From: Actinomycetota bacterium
Lineage (GTDB): Bacteria > Actinomycetota > Actinomycetes > Mycobacteriales > Micromonosporaceae
Length of the DNA: 64,000 nt
Assembly (NCBI GenBank): GCA_005885555.1
Contig: VAWN01000026.1
Location: forward strand, 1 to 64,000
Direction: 5' to 3'
Under the pieces are notes generated by a model, which was given only the letters and a program-made list of their open reading frames with translations, had not been told where the DNA came from and did not search any database. The position numbers and the translations under genes were made by a program. This document shows positions 1 to 6,807 of the stretch, in pieces; position 1 is the stretch's first letter; each line of letters starts with the position of its first letter.

Positions 1-223
1 GCGGTGTGGTACGCGACGAGCTGACCTTGTTCTGACCGGCGTCGAACTCGCCGTCCTTGGTCGCGGCGATGAACCGGCGCCACTCGTCGGGCGGGAAGGT
101 GAGGACGGGACCGGCCTGGTTCTTGCTGTCCCGGACCGCGACGCTGTCGCCCTGGTCGCGCACTTCGACGCAAGCGCCGTTGCTTCCCGAGCGGCTGGAC
201 CTCCGCCAGAAATTAGCTTCCAC
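1..223 (-). CDS. DUF397 domain protein, 3' end beyond the window
   Basis: The minus strand from GTG at 221-223 reads through the left window edge without a stop and begins VEANFWRRSSRSGSNGACVE, followed by VRDSKN and FPPDEWRRFIA. This is the DUF397 signature (W..SS.S...ACVEV, VRDSK, F....W..F). A GGGAGAG ribosome site lies about 6 nt before the GTG. DUF397 proteins are small (about 60-80 residues) and in actinomycetes are usually encoded beside an XRE/DUF5753 regulator, as in the WhiJ-type developmental pairs. That is the case here: the reading frame of the regulator next door ends at 213-215, inside this gene's start region, which implies translational coupling. The biochemical role is unknown; a partner or antagonist of the regulator is an inference. 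Confidence 0.85.
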   Translation of the reverse strand, partial: MEANFWRRSSRSGSNGACVEVRDQGDSVAVRDSKNQAGPVLTFPPDEWRRFIAATKDGEFDAGQNKVSSSRTTP

Positions 224-377
224 TGGTTCTCTCCCTGACGAACTTGACCGACTCTGCTGGCGACATCGCCAGTGTCTTGAGGTGGTCGTATGCCGACAAT
301 AGGCGACCGATCTCCTTGCTGGACTCCAGGAACAGTTCACCGGCCAGGGTCTCGATGTAACCGAGCGGCGGCTCGTC
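213..377 (-). pseudogene. C-terminal remnant of the XRE/DUF5753 regulator after an in-frame TAG
   Basis: Directly after the TAG at 378-380, the same frame stays open for 54 codons to TAA at 213-215. It reads DEPPLGYIETLAGELFLESS and then KEIGRLLSAYDHL, which is the normal carboxyl end of the DUF5753 family (a P-V/L-x-Y-x-E strand followed by a final helix). The continuous frame and its 11-nt overlap with the DUF397 start show that the two pieces were one gene. Relative to the family, about ten residues (the F.LL.FPDP strand) also seem to be missing at the junction. It is probably untranslated now, unless the TAG is suppressed. Confidence 0.7.
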
Positions 378-1046
378 CTAGCCGCCCCGGTCGGCCAGCG
401 TCGCGCCGGCCGCGAAGCGCAACACCTGGACGGTGACGTTCGGCCGCCTGCTCAGCTCGACGATGTGGGCAAGCTGCGCATGCAGGACGTCCGGGCCGCC
501 GACTTCGACGGCGAGCGCGGCCTCGGACAGGATCGCGTGCAGGCGCAGCGGCTTCGGCTTGCGATCGAGTACCGCCTGGCGGGTCAGCCTGGCCTGGACC
601 CGTTGCTCGATCGCTTCCGTCTCGGTCTCCCGACCCACACCGTTGACCTCCCGGGCGTACGCCTCGGTCTGGAGCAGACCCGGGATCAGGGTGGGCTCGA
701 AGTTTCGCAACTCGACCGCCTCGGCCTCGTAGGCGATGAACGTAGCGTAGCGGCTGGAGAGCGCGTCGAGTCGCTGCCACCAGCCGGATTCGCGCAGATC
801 GCGGGCGAGGGCCAGCAGCGACCGGCCCACCTCGCCATCCAGCGGGATGTCGTAGGTGACCAGCAGTTCCATGACGTCGCCCGGTCGTGCCTTGATGTCT
901 CCGGACTCGATGCGGCTGATCCGCGACGGTGAGCAGCGCAGTTGCTTCGCCACGTCGTCGATTCGCAGGGGCCGTGCCTCGCGCAGCTTGCGCAGTTCCC
1001 GGCCGAGCCGGCGGGAACGGGGCGTGGGTGGCGTGAAGCGGGACAT
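378..1046 (-). CDS. XRE-family HTH regulator with DUF5753 domain, truncated by TAG
   Basis: A predicted DNA-binding regulator of the actinomycete HTH-DUF5753 type (WhiJ-like). Residues about 10-65 form the helix-turn-helix (LGRELRKLREARPLRIDDVA and CSPSRISRIESG). From about residue 100 the DUF5753 start is clear (YEAEAVELRNFEP, IPGLLQTEAYAR). Family members are about 270-290 residues; this product stops at about 222 because of an in-frame TAG at 378-380, with the expected C-terminus following in the same frame. I chose ATG at 1044-1046, as MSRFTPP is the usual type of N-terminus and GAGGGA lies 10 nt upstream; GTG at 1062-1064 is an alternative with its own AAGGTG. It is divergent from the tiny genes at 1172-1556 and coupled to the DUF397 gene. 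It may be inactive or retain DNA binding only. Confidence 0.75.
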   Translation of the reverse strand: MSRFTPPTPRSRRLGRELRKLREARPLRIDDVAKQLRCSPSRISRIESGDIKARPGDVMELLVTYDIPLDGEVGRSLLALARDLRESGWWQRLDALSSRYATFIAYEAEAVELRNFEPTLIPGLLQTEAYAREVNGVGRETETEAIEQRVQARLTRQAVLDRKPKPLRLHAILSEAALAVEVGGPDVLHAQLAHIVELSRRPNVTVQVLRFAAGATLADRGG

Positions 1047-1116
1047 CGCCTGATCTTCCCTCACGCGTTCACCTTCTTCCTAGCGGAGAGTGACGATGAT
1101 GCTGACATCTTGCGTT

Positions 1117-1130
1117 GCATCAACTGATGC
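1117..1130. promoter_or_regulatory. Candidate operator in the regulator/tiny-gene divergent promoter
   Basis: The perfect inverted repeat GCATCA-AC-TGATGC lies in the space between the XRE regulator (start 1046) and the divergent small gene (start 1172). Related GATGC half-sites (GATGATGCTGAC, ACGATGCAC) flank it. Position and symmetry suggest autoregulation by the XRE protein. No binding evidence exists. Confidence 0.4.
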
Positions 1131-1171
1131 GCCACGATGCACTCAGAAGCGTAATGGATGAGGTGGTCACC

Positions 1172-1342
1172 ATGGTCATCGGTGCGCTGATCGCCGGCGC
1201 CGTCGTCGGCTTCGGCCTCGGGTTCTTCGGTTTCAAAGTCCGCACCCGTTGGTGCCGGCACCACGGCGCCGTCCTGCGCTGCCCGGAGTGCCAGCCGGAT
1301 GGTGCCCGCCGGTCGCGGCGACCGCGCTTGGCCGGCTCCTGA
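1172..1342 (+). CDS. Tiny membrane protein with Cys-rich tail (module gene 1, copy 1)
   Basis: Unknown function. The 56-residue product starts MVIGALIAGAVVGFGLGFFG, a single hydrophobic segment. It continues FKVRTRWCRHHGAVLRCPEC and a basic tail, so Cys/His pairs (C..H...C..C) form a possible zinc knuckle on the cytoplasmic side. The ATG at 1172 follows GAGGTGG at a normal distance. It also aligns with the start of a second copy at 60580-60738, which shares FKVxxRWCRxxGAxLxCPxC. In-frame starts at 1115 and 1154 would only add non-conserved residues. It is followed by the 62-residue gene at 1368, and the same order recurs at 60580-60923, so the two behave as a module beside a regulator pair. 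Confidence 0.6.
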   Translation: MVIGALIAGAVVGFGLGFFGFKVRTRWCRHHGAVLRCPECQPDGARRSRRPRLAGS

Positions 1343-1367
1343 CCGGGGACTGGCCGGCGGCACGACC

Positions 1368-1556
1368 ATGAGGGTCGAAACCATTCGCTTCGTCGTCGTC
1401 GACGACGCGGATGCCGAGTACCACCGCGCTGTGTGGATGTTGGCCGACGCGCTGTCGATCGTCGGCGCGCGGGACGAGGTTGTGCCGGCCCTGCTCGAAA
1501 TGTTCGAGGCGGCGCTACCCGGGTGGGACGGCGGGCCGGAAAAGTCGGCCGGCTGA
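1368..1556 (+). CDS. Small conserved protein of unknown function (module gene 2, copy 1)
   Basis: The 62-residue product begins MRVETIRFVVVDDADAEYHR and continues AVWMLADALSIVGARDEVVP. It has no signal or membrane segment and looks like a compact alpha/beta fold. A close paralogue is encoded at 60735-60923, with the shared core MRxETxRFVV, YHRAVWxLADAL, GARDxVVPxLLxxFExxLP. Conservation between the copies on both sides of a variable DNA context shows the frame is real. It lies 25 bp after the tiny membrane gene and probably shares its transcript. No family name is recognised. Confidence 0.6.
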   Translation: MRVETIRFVVVDDADAEYHRAVWMLADALSIVGARDEVVPALLEMFEAALPGWDGGPEKSAG

Positions 1557-1586
1557 GGGTGTCACGGGTTCAGTACTGTCTGTGCC

Positions 1587-2453
1587 ATGAATCGGATCGC
1601 CGCCACTGTCGCCGTTCTGCTGACCGCGCTGGTCGTCGCCGGGTGCAAGGGCAACGGTACCGACCCGGGCGGCGCGCCGAGTCCGACGCGCAAACCGCCG
1701 CCGGCGAACCTGCCGAACTCGATGGTCGCGCTCGGCGACTCGATCACCGCGGGTGTCGGTTCCTGCCTGACCCTGACCTCGTGCCCGCGCAACTCGTGGG
1801 CCACCGGCGACGGCACCCTGGTCAACAGCCACTACAAGCGCATCCTCAAGGACAACCCGGCGATCCGCGGACACGCGACCAACCTCGCGGTACCCGGCGC
1901 GACCGTCGCCGACCTGGCCGGCCAGGCGGCCGCGGCGGTGGCGCAGCGGCCGGACTACGTGACCATCCTCATCGGCGCCAACGACGCCTGCCGGCCGACG
2001 ATCGACCAGATGACCAGCAAGGCGCGGTTCCAGGCGGCGTTCACCGCGGCGCTGACGGCGCTGAAGACCGGGCTGCCCATGGCGCGGGTACTGGTCGTCA
2101 GCATCCCGGACGTCTACCAGGTCTGGTCGGCGGCGCACACCCGGCGCGCGGCGCAGCAGGTGTGGGCGCTGGGCGTCTGCCCGTCGCTGCTGGTGAACCC
2201 GACCTCGACCGCGGCCGCGGATGTCGCCCGCCGGCAGCGGTTCCGCGACCAGATCGACGCTTATGACTCGGTACTGGCGGCGGCCTGCGCCCGGTACGGG
2301 TCGCGGTGCAGGTACGACAACGGGACGGTACACGCGACGCCGTTCGGGATCGCGCAGCTGAGCCTGCTCGACTACTTCCACCCCAACGAGGAGGGGCAGT
2401 CGCAGCTGGCCAACCTCACCTACCCCGGTGGATCAGCTGGATCGCTCTGGTGA
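1587..2453 (+). CDS. SGNH/GDSL-family hydrolase, lipoprotein
   Basis: A predicted surface-anchored esterase or lipase-like hydrolase. The N-terminus is a lipoprotein signal with lipobox VVAGC (Cys20) and a Pro/Gly-rich linker. Block I is ALGDSITAG with nucleophile Ser52. Block III is GANDAC, and block V is DYFHPN with Asp262 and His265 completing the triad. Length (288) fits secreted SGNH enzymes. A TACTGT box at 1574-1579 lies 7 nt before the ATG, which indicates leaderless transcription and supports this start. The 3' end overlaps the convergent aldehyde dehydrogenase gene by 38 bp. The substrate cannot be told. Confidence 0.88.
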   Translation: MNRIAATVAVLLTALVVAGCKGNGTDPGGAPSPTRKPPPANLPNSMVALGDSITAGVGSCLTLTSCPRNSWATGDGTLVNSHYKRILKDNPAIRGHATNLAVPGATVADLAGQAAAAVAQRPDYVTILIGANDACRPTIDQMTSKARFQAAFTAALTALKTGLPMARVLVVSIPDVYQVWSAAHTRRAAQQVWALGVCPSLLVNPTSTAAADVARRQRFRDQIDAYDSVLAAACARYGSRCRYDNGTVHATPFGIAQLSLLDYFHPNEEGQSQLANLTYPGGSAGSLW

Positions 2454-3918
2454 TCAGCCGCACCTGGCGCGGGCTGCGGTCGAAGCTCAGCGAGGGCAGC
2501 GGTGAGGGCAGCCGGCGCTTGGTGATCGCCTTCGGCCGGCTGAACTCGCGCAGCCCGTCGGCGCCGTGGATGCGCCCGAACCCGGAGTCACCCACGCCGC
2601 CGAAGGGCAGCGAGGGCTGGCCGGCGAACGAGATCGCCGAGTTGACCGCGGTCATGCCGGTGCGCAGCTGCCGGGCGAGCGCGACGCCGCGGGTACGGGA
2701 GAAGACCGCGCCGCCCAGGCCGTAGCGGCTGGCGTTGGCCAGGCGTACCCCTTCCTCCGCATCCCGTACCCGGGCCACCGTCAGGGTCGGCCCGAACGTC
2801 TCCTCCTGTACCGCCGCCGCGTCCTCCGGCACGTCGACCAGGATCGTCGGATGCGCGTACGGCGCCGCCACCGCGTCCGGGCCGCCCAGTACCGCCCGGC
2901 CGCCCCGGGTCAGCGCGTCGTCGATGTGCCGGCGGATCGCGTCCAGCTGGGCCGGCATGGTGATCGGCCCGATGTCGGCCTCGTCACCGTCGCCGACGCG
3001 CAGGCGGCCGGCGCGCTCCACCAGCCGGGCGAGGAACGCGTCGTAGACCTTGTCGGCGACGTAGACGCGTTCGATGCCGACGCAGGTCTGTCCGGCGTTG
3101 GTGAGGCCGCCCCAGGTCGCCGCCGCGGCGGCCGCGTCCGGGTCGGCGTCGGCATCCACGATCATCGCGTCCTTGCCGCCGCATTCCAGCAGCACCGGGG
3201 TCAGCGTCTCGGCGCAGGCCGCCATGATCTTCTTGCCGGTACGGGTGGAGCCGGTGAAGGCCACCTTGTCGACACCGGAGCGGGTCAGGGCGGCGCCCGT
3301 GTCACCGGTGCCGAAGACGACCTGGAAGACGGGCTGTTCGGGTACCGCCTCGGCGAAGCGTGCGGCCAGCCAGTTGCCCACGGCCGGGGTGTACTCGCTG
3401 GGTTTGAACACCACCGCGTTGCCCGCCGCCAGCGCGTACCCGATCGACCCGACCGGGGTGAGCACCGGATAGTTCCACGGCCCGATCACCCCGACGACGC
3501 CGTAGGGCAGGTATTCCAGGCGCGAGGAGTACTCGATCTGCAGCAGCGAGCTGGGTACCCGCCGGGAGTGCAGCACCCGCCGCGCGTTGCGGGCGGCCCA
3601 CGCGATGTGGTCGATCCCGCCGCCGGACTCGACGATGGCTTCGGCGACCGGCTTGCCGGTCTCCCGGTGTACCAGTTCGGCCAGCTCCGGCAGTCGCCGC
3701 GCGATGTCGGCCCGCCAGCGCAGCAGCCGGTGGCGGCGCTGGGCGAAACCGAGGCCGGCCCACCAGGTGGCCGCCGCGCGGGCACGGTCGACCGCCGCGG
3801 CCACCTCGGCCGGCCCGGCGACCGGGAACCGGCCGACCTCCGCACCGCTGACCGGGTTGGTCGAGACGAGTTGGCCGTCCTCGATGACCGGGACGCCAGG
3901 GGTACGGGTGGCCGTCAT
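2416..3918 (-). CDS. NAD(P)-dependent aldehyde dehydrogenase family protein
   Basis: Oxidises an aldehyde to the acid with NAD(P)+. The 500-residue protein has the complete ALDH core: GPWNYP with Asn149, Lys172 in FKPSEYTP, the FTGSTRTGK cofactor loop, general base Glu245 in ECGGK (a variant of ELGGK), and catalytic Cys279 in NAGQTC. The GPWNYP motif and extended C-terminal helix resemble class-3/coniferyl-type and succinate-semialdehyde enzymes, but the substrate is open. TAGACT (plus-strand 3925-3930) sits 6 nt upstream of the ATG, so the gene is probably leaderless. A TACT-N4-GGTA site just behind that box is shared with ccr and etfB. Confidence 0.9.
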   Translation of the reverse strand: MTATRTPGVPVIEDGQLVSTNPVSGAEVGRFPVAGPAEVAAAVDRARAAATWWAGLGFAQRRHRLLRWRADIARRLPELAELVHRETGKPVAEAIVESGGGIDHIAWAARNARRVLHSRRVPSSLLQIEYSSRLEYLPYGVVGVIGPWNYPVLTPVGSIGYALAAGNAVVFKPSEYTPAVGNWLAARFAEAVPEQPVFQVVFGTGDTGAALTRSGVDKVAFTGSTRTGKKIMAACAETLTPVLLECGGKDAMIVDADADPDAAAAAATWGGLTNAGQTCVGIERVYVADKVYDAFLARLVERAGRLRVGDGDEADIGPITMPAQLDAIRRHIDDALTRGGRAVLGGPDAVAAPYAHPTILVDVPEDAAAVQEETFGPTLTVARVRDAEEGVRLANASRYGLGGAVFSRTRGVALARQLRTGMTAVNSAISFAGQPSLPFGGVGDSGFGRIHGADGLREFSRPKAITKRRLPSPLPSLSFDRSPRQVRLITRAIQLIHRGR

Positions 3919-3941
3919 GCCGAGAGTCTAAATCCGAAACC

Positions 3942-3953
3942 TACTCACGGGTA
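3942..3953. promoter_or_regulatory. TACT-N4-GGTA site upstream of the aldehyde dehydrogenase gene
   Basis: TACTCACGGGTA lies 24 bp upstream of the aldehyde dehydrogenase start and 11 bp behind its TAGACT box. The same TACT-N4-GGTA pattern occurs at 10864-10875 (ccr) and 42979-42990 (etfB/mscS region). Approximate dyad symmetry suggests a TetR-like operator. Inference only. Confidence 0.4.
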
Positions 3954-4046
3954 CGGGGGTGCGGTGGGTCACGGCGGGGGACATCGACCGGTCCGGGCAT
4001 GGCAGACTTCCCGGACAGGGACTGAATGAGCGTTAGGGAGGGCGGC

Positions 4047-5822
4047 GTGGCCCGGGAGTTCAGCAGCGTCGGCGTGATCGGGCTGGGCACCATGGGTGCC
4101 GGGATCGTCGAGGTGTTCGCGCGCAGCGGCCTGAACGTGGTGGCCGTCGAGGTCGACGACGTCGCGCTGGAGCGCGGCCGGGCCACGCTCACCGGCTCGA
4201 CCGACCGGGCGCTGGCCCGGGGGAAGCTCACCGAGGCCGAGCGGGACGAACTGCTCGGCCGGATCCGGTTCGTCGTCGGGCTCGCCGAGCTGGCCGACGT
4301 CGACCTGGTCGTCGAGGCGGTACCCGAACATCTCGACCTCAAGCGCGCGATCTTCGCGGAGCTGGACCGCGTGTGCCGGCCGGAGACGATCCTCGCGACC
4401 AACACCAGCTCGCTGTCGGTCACCGAGATCTCGGTCGCCACGCACCGGCCCAACCAGGTCGTCGGCATGCACTTCTTCAACCCTGCACCGATCATGAAGC
4501 TGGTCGAGATCGTCCGGACCGTGGTCACCGACGAGTCGGTGGTGGCCGACGTCGAGGCGCTGTGCACCCGGCTGGGCAAGGTCGACGTGACGATCGGCGA
4601 CCGGGCCGGGTTCATCGCCAACGCGCTGCTGTTCGGGTACCTCAACCACGCGGTCGCGTTGTACGAGGCGCGCTACGCCACCCGGGAGGACATCGACGCG
4701 GCGATGCGGCTGGGTTGCGGGCTGCCGATGGGACCGCTCGCGCTGATGGACCTCATCGGGCTGGACACCGCATACGAGATCCTCGACACCATGTACCGGC
4801 GCGGCGGGCGGGACCGCCGGCACGCACCGGTACCGCTGATCAAGCAGATGGTCACCGCCGGCCTGCTCGGCCGCAAGTCCGGCCGGGGCTTCTACACCTA
4901 CGAGAAGCCGGGCTCGCCGAAGGTCGTCGACGACGCGCAGACGCCGGCGGCGGTACCCCACGGCAACGGGGCCAGCATCCGCACCGTCGGCGTCGTCGGG
5001 TCGGGGACGATGGCGGCCGGGATCGTCGAGGTGTTCGCGCGGGCCGGGTACGACGTGGTGGCGGTCGCCCGGGCGGCGGACAAGTCGGCGCGGCTGCGGG
5101 AGCGGGTACAGGCGTCGCTGACCAAGGGCGTCGTGCGCGGCAAGCTGTCCGAGGAGGACCGGGACGCGGCGCTGGCCCGGGTCACCTGGACGGTCGCGCT
5201 GGAACACCTGGCCGACGTGGACCTCGTGGTCGAGGCGGTGGTCGAGGAGCTGAGCGTCAAGAAGGCGCTGTTCGCCTCGCTCGACGAGATCTGCAAGCCG
5301 GGGGTACTGCTGGCGACCACCACCTCGTCGCTGCCGGTCATCGAGTGCGCGATGGCCACCGAGCGGCCGGGTGACGTGGTGGGGCTGCACTTCTTCAACC
5401 CGGCGCCGGTCATGGGGCTGGTCGAGGTGGTCCGCACGATCCGGTCCGCGCCCGAGGCGGTGGCCACCGCGCAGGCGGTCTGCGCCGCGGTAGGCAAGCG
5501 GGCGGTGGTCTGCGCCGACCGGTCCGGGTTCGTGGTCAACGCGCTGCTCTTCCCGTACCTCAACGACGCGGTCAAGATGCTCGAAGCCAGCTATGCCAGC
5601 GCCGACGACATCGACTACGCGATGGAACTGGGCTGCGCATACCCGATGGGCCCGTTCAAGCTGCTCGATGTCGTCGGGCTGGACGTCGCCCTGGCCATCC
5701 AGCAGGAGCTGTACCTGGAACTGCGCGAACCCGGCTTCGCCCCCGCTCCGCTGCTGGAGCACCTGGTCACCGCCGGGTACCTCGGCCGCAAGGTCGGCCG
5801 CGGCTTCCGCGACTACCGTTGA
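4047..5822 (+). CDS. Tandem-fused 3-hydroxyacyl-CoA dehydrogenase
   Basis: Oxidises 3-hydroxyacyl-CoA with NAD+ (beta-oxidation or 3-hydroxybutyryl-CoA metabolism). The 591-residue protein is two complete 3HCDH units in series. Unit 1 (about 5-295) has GLGTMG, VEAVPE, TNTSSL and GMHFFNPAP. Unit 2 (about 312-590) has GSGTMA, VEAVVE, TTTSSL and GLHFFNPAP. The second unit has lost the third Gly of the NAD motif and the Asn before TSS, so it may be weak or structural. I chose GTG at 4047, behind GGGAGGG, giving MAREFSSVGVIG; ATG at 4026 lacks a ribosome site. The next gene starts 4 nt after the stop. Two-unit proteins of this size occur in actinobacteria. Confidence 0.88.
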   Translation: MAREFSSVGVIGLGTMGAGIVEVFARSGLNVVAVEVDDVALERGRATLTGSTDRALARGKLTEAERDELLGRIRFVVGLAELADVDLVVEAVPEHLDLKRAIFAELDRVCRPETILATNTSSLSVTEISVATHRPNQVVGMHFFNPAPIMKLVEIVRTVVTDESVVADVEALCTRLGKVDVTIGDRAGFIANALLFGYLNHAVALYEARYATREDIDAAMRLGCGLPMGPLALMDLIGLDTAYEILDTMYRRGGRDRRHAPVPLIKQMVTAGLLGRKSGRGFYTYEKPGSPKVVDDAQTPAAVPHGNGASIRTVGVVGSGTMAAGIVEVFARAGYDVVAVARAADKSARLRERVQASLTKGVVRGKLSEEDRDAALARVTWTVALEHLADVDLVVEAVVEELSVKKALFASLDEICKPGVLLATTTSSLPVIECAMATERPGDVVGLHFFNPAPVMGLVEVVRTIRSAPEAVATAQAVCAAVGKRAVVCADRSGFVVNALLFPYLNDAVKMLEASYASADDIDYAMELGCAYPMGPFKLLDVVGLDVALAIQQELYLELREPGFAPAPLLEHLVTAGYLGRKVGRGFRDYR

Positions 5823-5825
5823 GGC

Positions 5826-6122
5826 GTGCCTCGCAGGAACTACCGCCGGCCGGACGCCGAGGCGCCGCTGGACCCGGACCGGATGCGCCGCGGTGTCGAG
5901 CGCGTCCAGGCCCAGCCCGACGGGGACTGGCTGGTGCGCAACGTGCCGGCCGGCGACAAGACGTACCGCTGCCCCGGCTGTGACCAGGAGATCCGGCCCG
6001 GCAGCGGGCACGTCGTCGCCTGGCCCGCCGACGAGCGCGGCGACCCGACCGACCGGCGGCACTGGCACACCGCCTGCTGGGCGGCCCGGGACCGGCGCGG
6101 GCCGACGGTCCGGCGCCGATGA
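5826..6122 (+). CDS. Small zinc-ribbon protein
   Basis: A 98-residue basic protein with YRCPGCDQEI and, near the C-terminus, HWHTACW, a CxxC...HxxC arrangement that probably binds zinc. Homologues in actinobacterial genomes are often labelled ATP/GTP-binding protein, without visible support here (there is no P-loop). The GTG start is 4 nt after the preceding stop, so it is very likely co-translated with the hydroxyacyl-CoA dehydrogenase. The stop sits in the first unit of a 29-nt tandem duplication. Confidence 0.7.
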   Translation: MPRRNYRRPDAEAPLDPDRMRRGVERVQAQPDGDWLVRNVPAGDKTYRCPGCDQEIRPGSGHVVAWPADERGDPTDRRHWHTACWAARDRRGPTVRRR

Positions 6123-6170
6123 GGGCGGCGCTGCCCGCGAGGCGCCGATGAAGGCGGCGCTGCCCGCCCG
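6113..6170. repeat. 29-nt tandem duplication spanning the start of the alpha/beta hydrolase gene
   Basis: Units 6113-6141 and 6142-6170 are adjacent and differ at only a few bases. Each contains CGATGAxGGCGGCGCTGCCC. The first ATG (6119) leads to a stop after ten codons because 29 is not a multiple of three. Only the second ATG (6148) opens the hydrolase frame, so a duplicated start region now separates the two genes. Confidence 0.8.
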
Positions 6171-6807
6171 GCGCGAGGACATCGAGCTGCACACCGCCGA
6201 CGGGCTGCGCCTGGTGGGCGAGCTGGCGCAGCCGGTCGACCGGGCTCCGGTGGCCACGCTGATCTGCCTGCATCCGTTGCCGACCCATGGCGGCTCGATG
6301 GACAGCCACGTGCTGCGCAAGGCCGCGTGGTGGCTGCCGGCCGAGGCCGGGGTCGCGGTGCTGCGGTTCAACACCAGGGGTACCGCCGGCAGCGCGGGCG
6401 AGTTCGACGGCGGTACCGGCGAGCGGTACGACGTCGCCGCCGCCGTCGAGTATGCGGAGTTCGCCGGGCTGCCGCGGATCTGGCTGGTCGGCTGGTCGTT
6501 CGGCGCCGAGCTGGCACTGCGCTACGGCGCCGAGCCCTCGGTGACCGGGATCATCCTGCTGTCCCCGCCGATGCGCTTCGTGACCGCCGAGGAACTCGCG
6601 GTCTGGGCCGGCAACGGTAAGCCGGTCGTCGCCCTGGTACCCGAGTTCGACGACTTCCTGCGCCCCGACGAGGCCCGCCGCCGGCTGGCCGGGGTACCGC
6701 AGGCGCAGGTCGTCGCGGTACCCGGTGCCAAGCACCTCTGGGTCGGGTATGCCGATACGGTCCTGGAGGCGGTTACCGCCCTTGCTCTTGGTCGGCCCCT
6801 ACGGTGA
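6148..6807 (+). CDS. Alpha/beta hydrolase
   Basis: The 219-residue product has the fold landmarks LICLHPLP (oxyanion region), FNTRGTAGSAG, the nucleophile elbow GWSFGAE, and the late acid/His strand PGAKHLWVGY. The size and HP.P..GG...S pattern match the short cytoplasmic alpha/beta hydrolases annotated as dienelactone-hydrolase-like. The start is fixed by the second unit of the 29-nt duplication. The gene follows the zinc-ribbon gene closely and its 3' end overlaps the convergent DivIVA-type gene. No substrate can be assigned. Confidence 0.8.
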   Translation: MKAALPARREDIELHTADGLRLVGELAQPVDRAPVATLICLHPLPTHGGSMDSHVLRKAAWWLPAEAGVAVLRFNTRGTAGSAGEFDGGTGERYDVAAAVEYAEFAGLPRIWLVGWSFGAELALRYGAEPSVTGIILLSPPMRFVTAEELAVWAGNGKPVVALVPEFDDFLRPDEARRRLAGVPQAQVVAVPGAKHLWVGYADTVLEAVTALALGRPLR

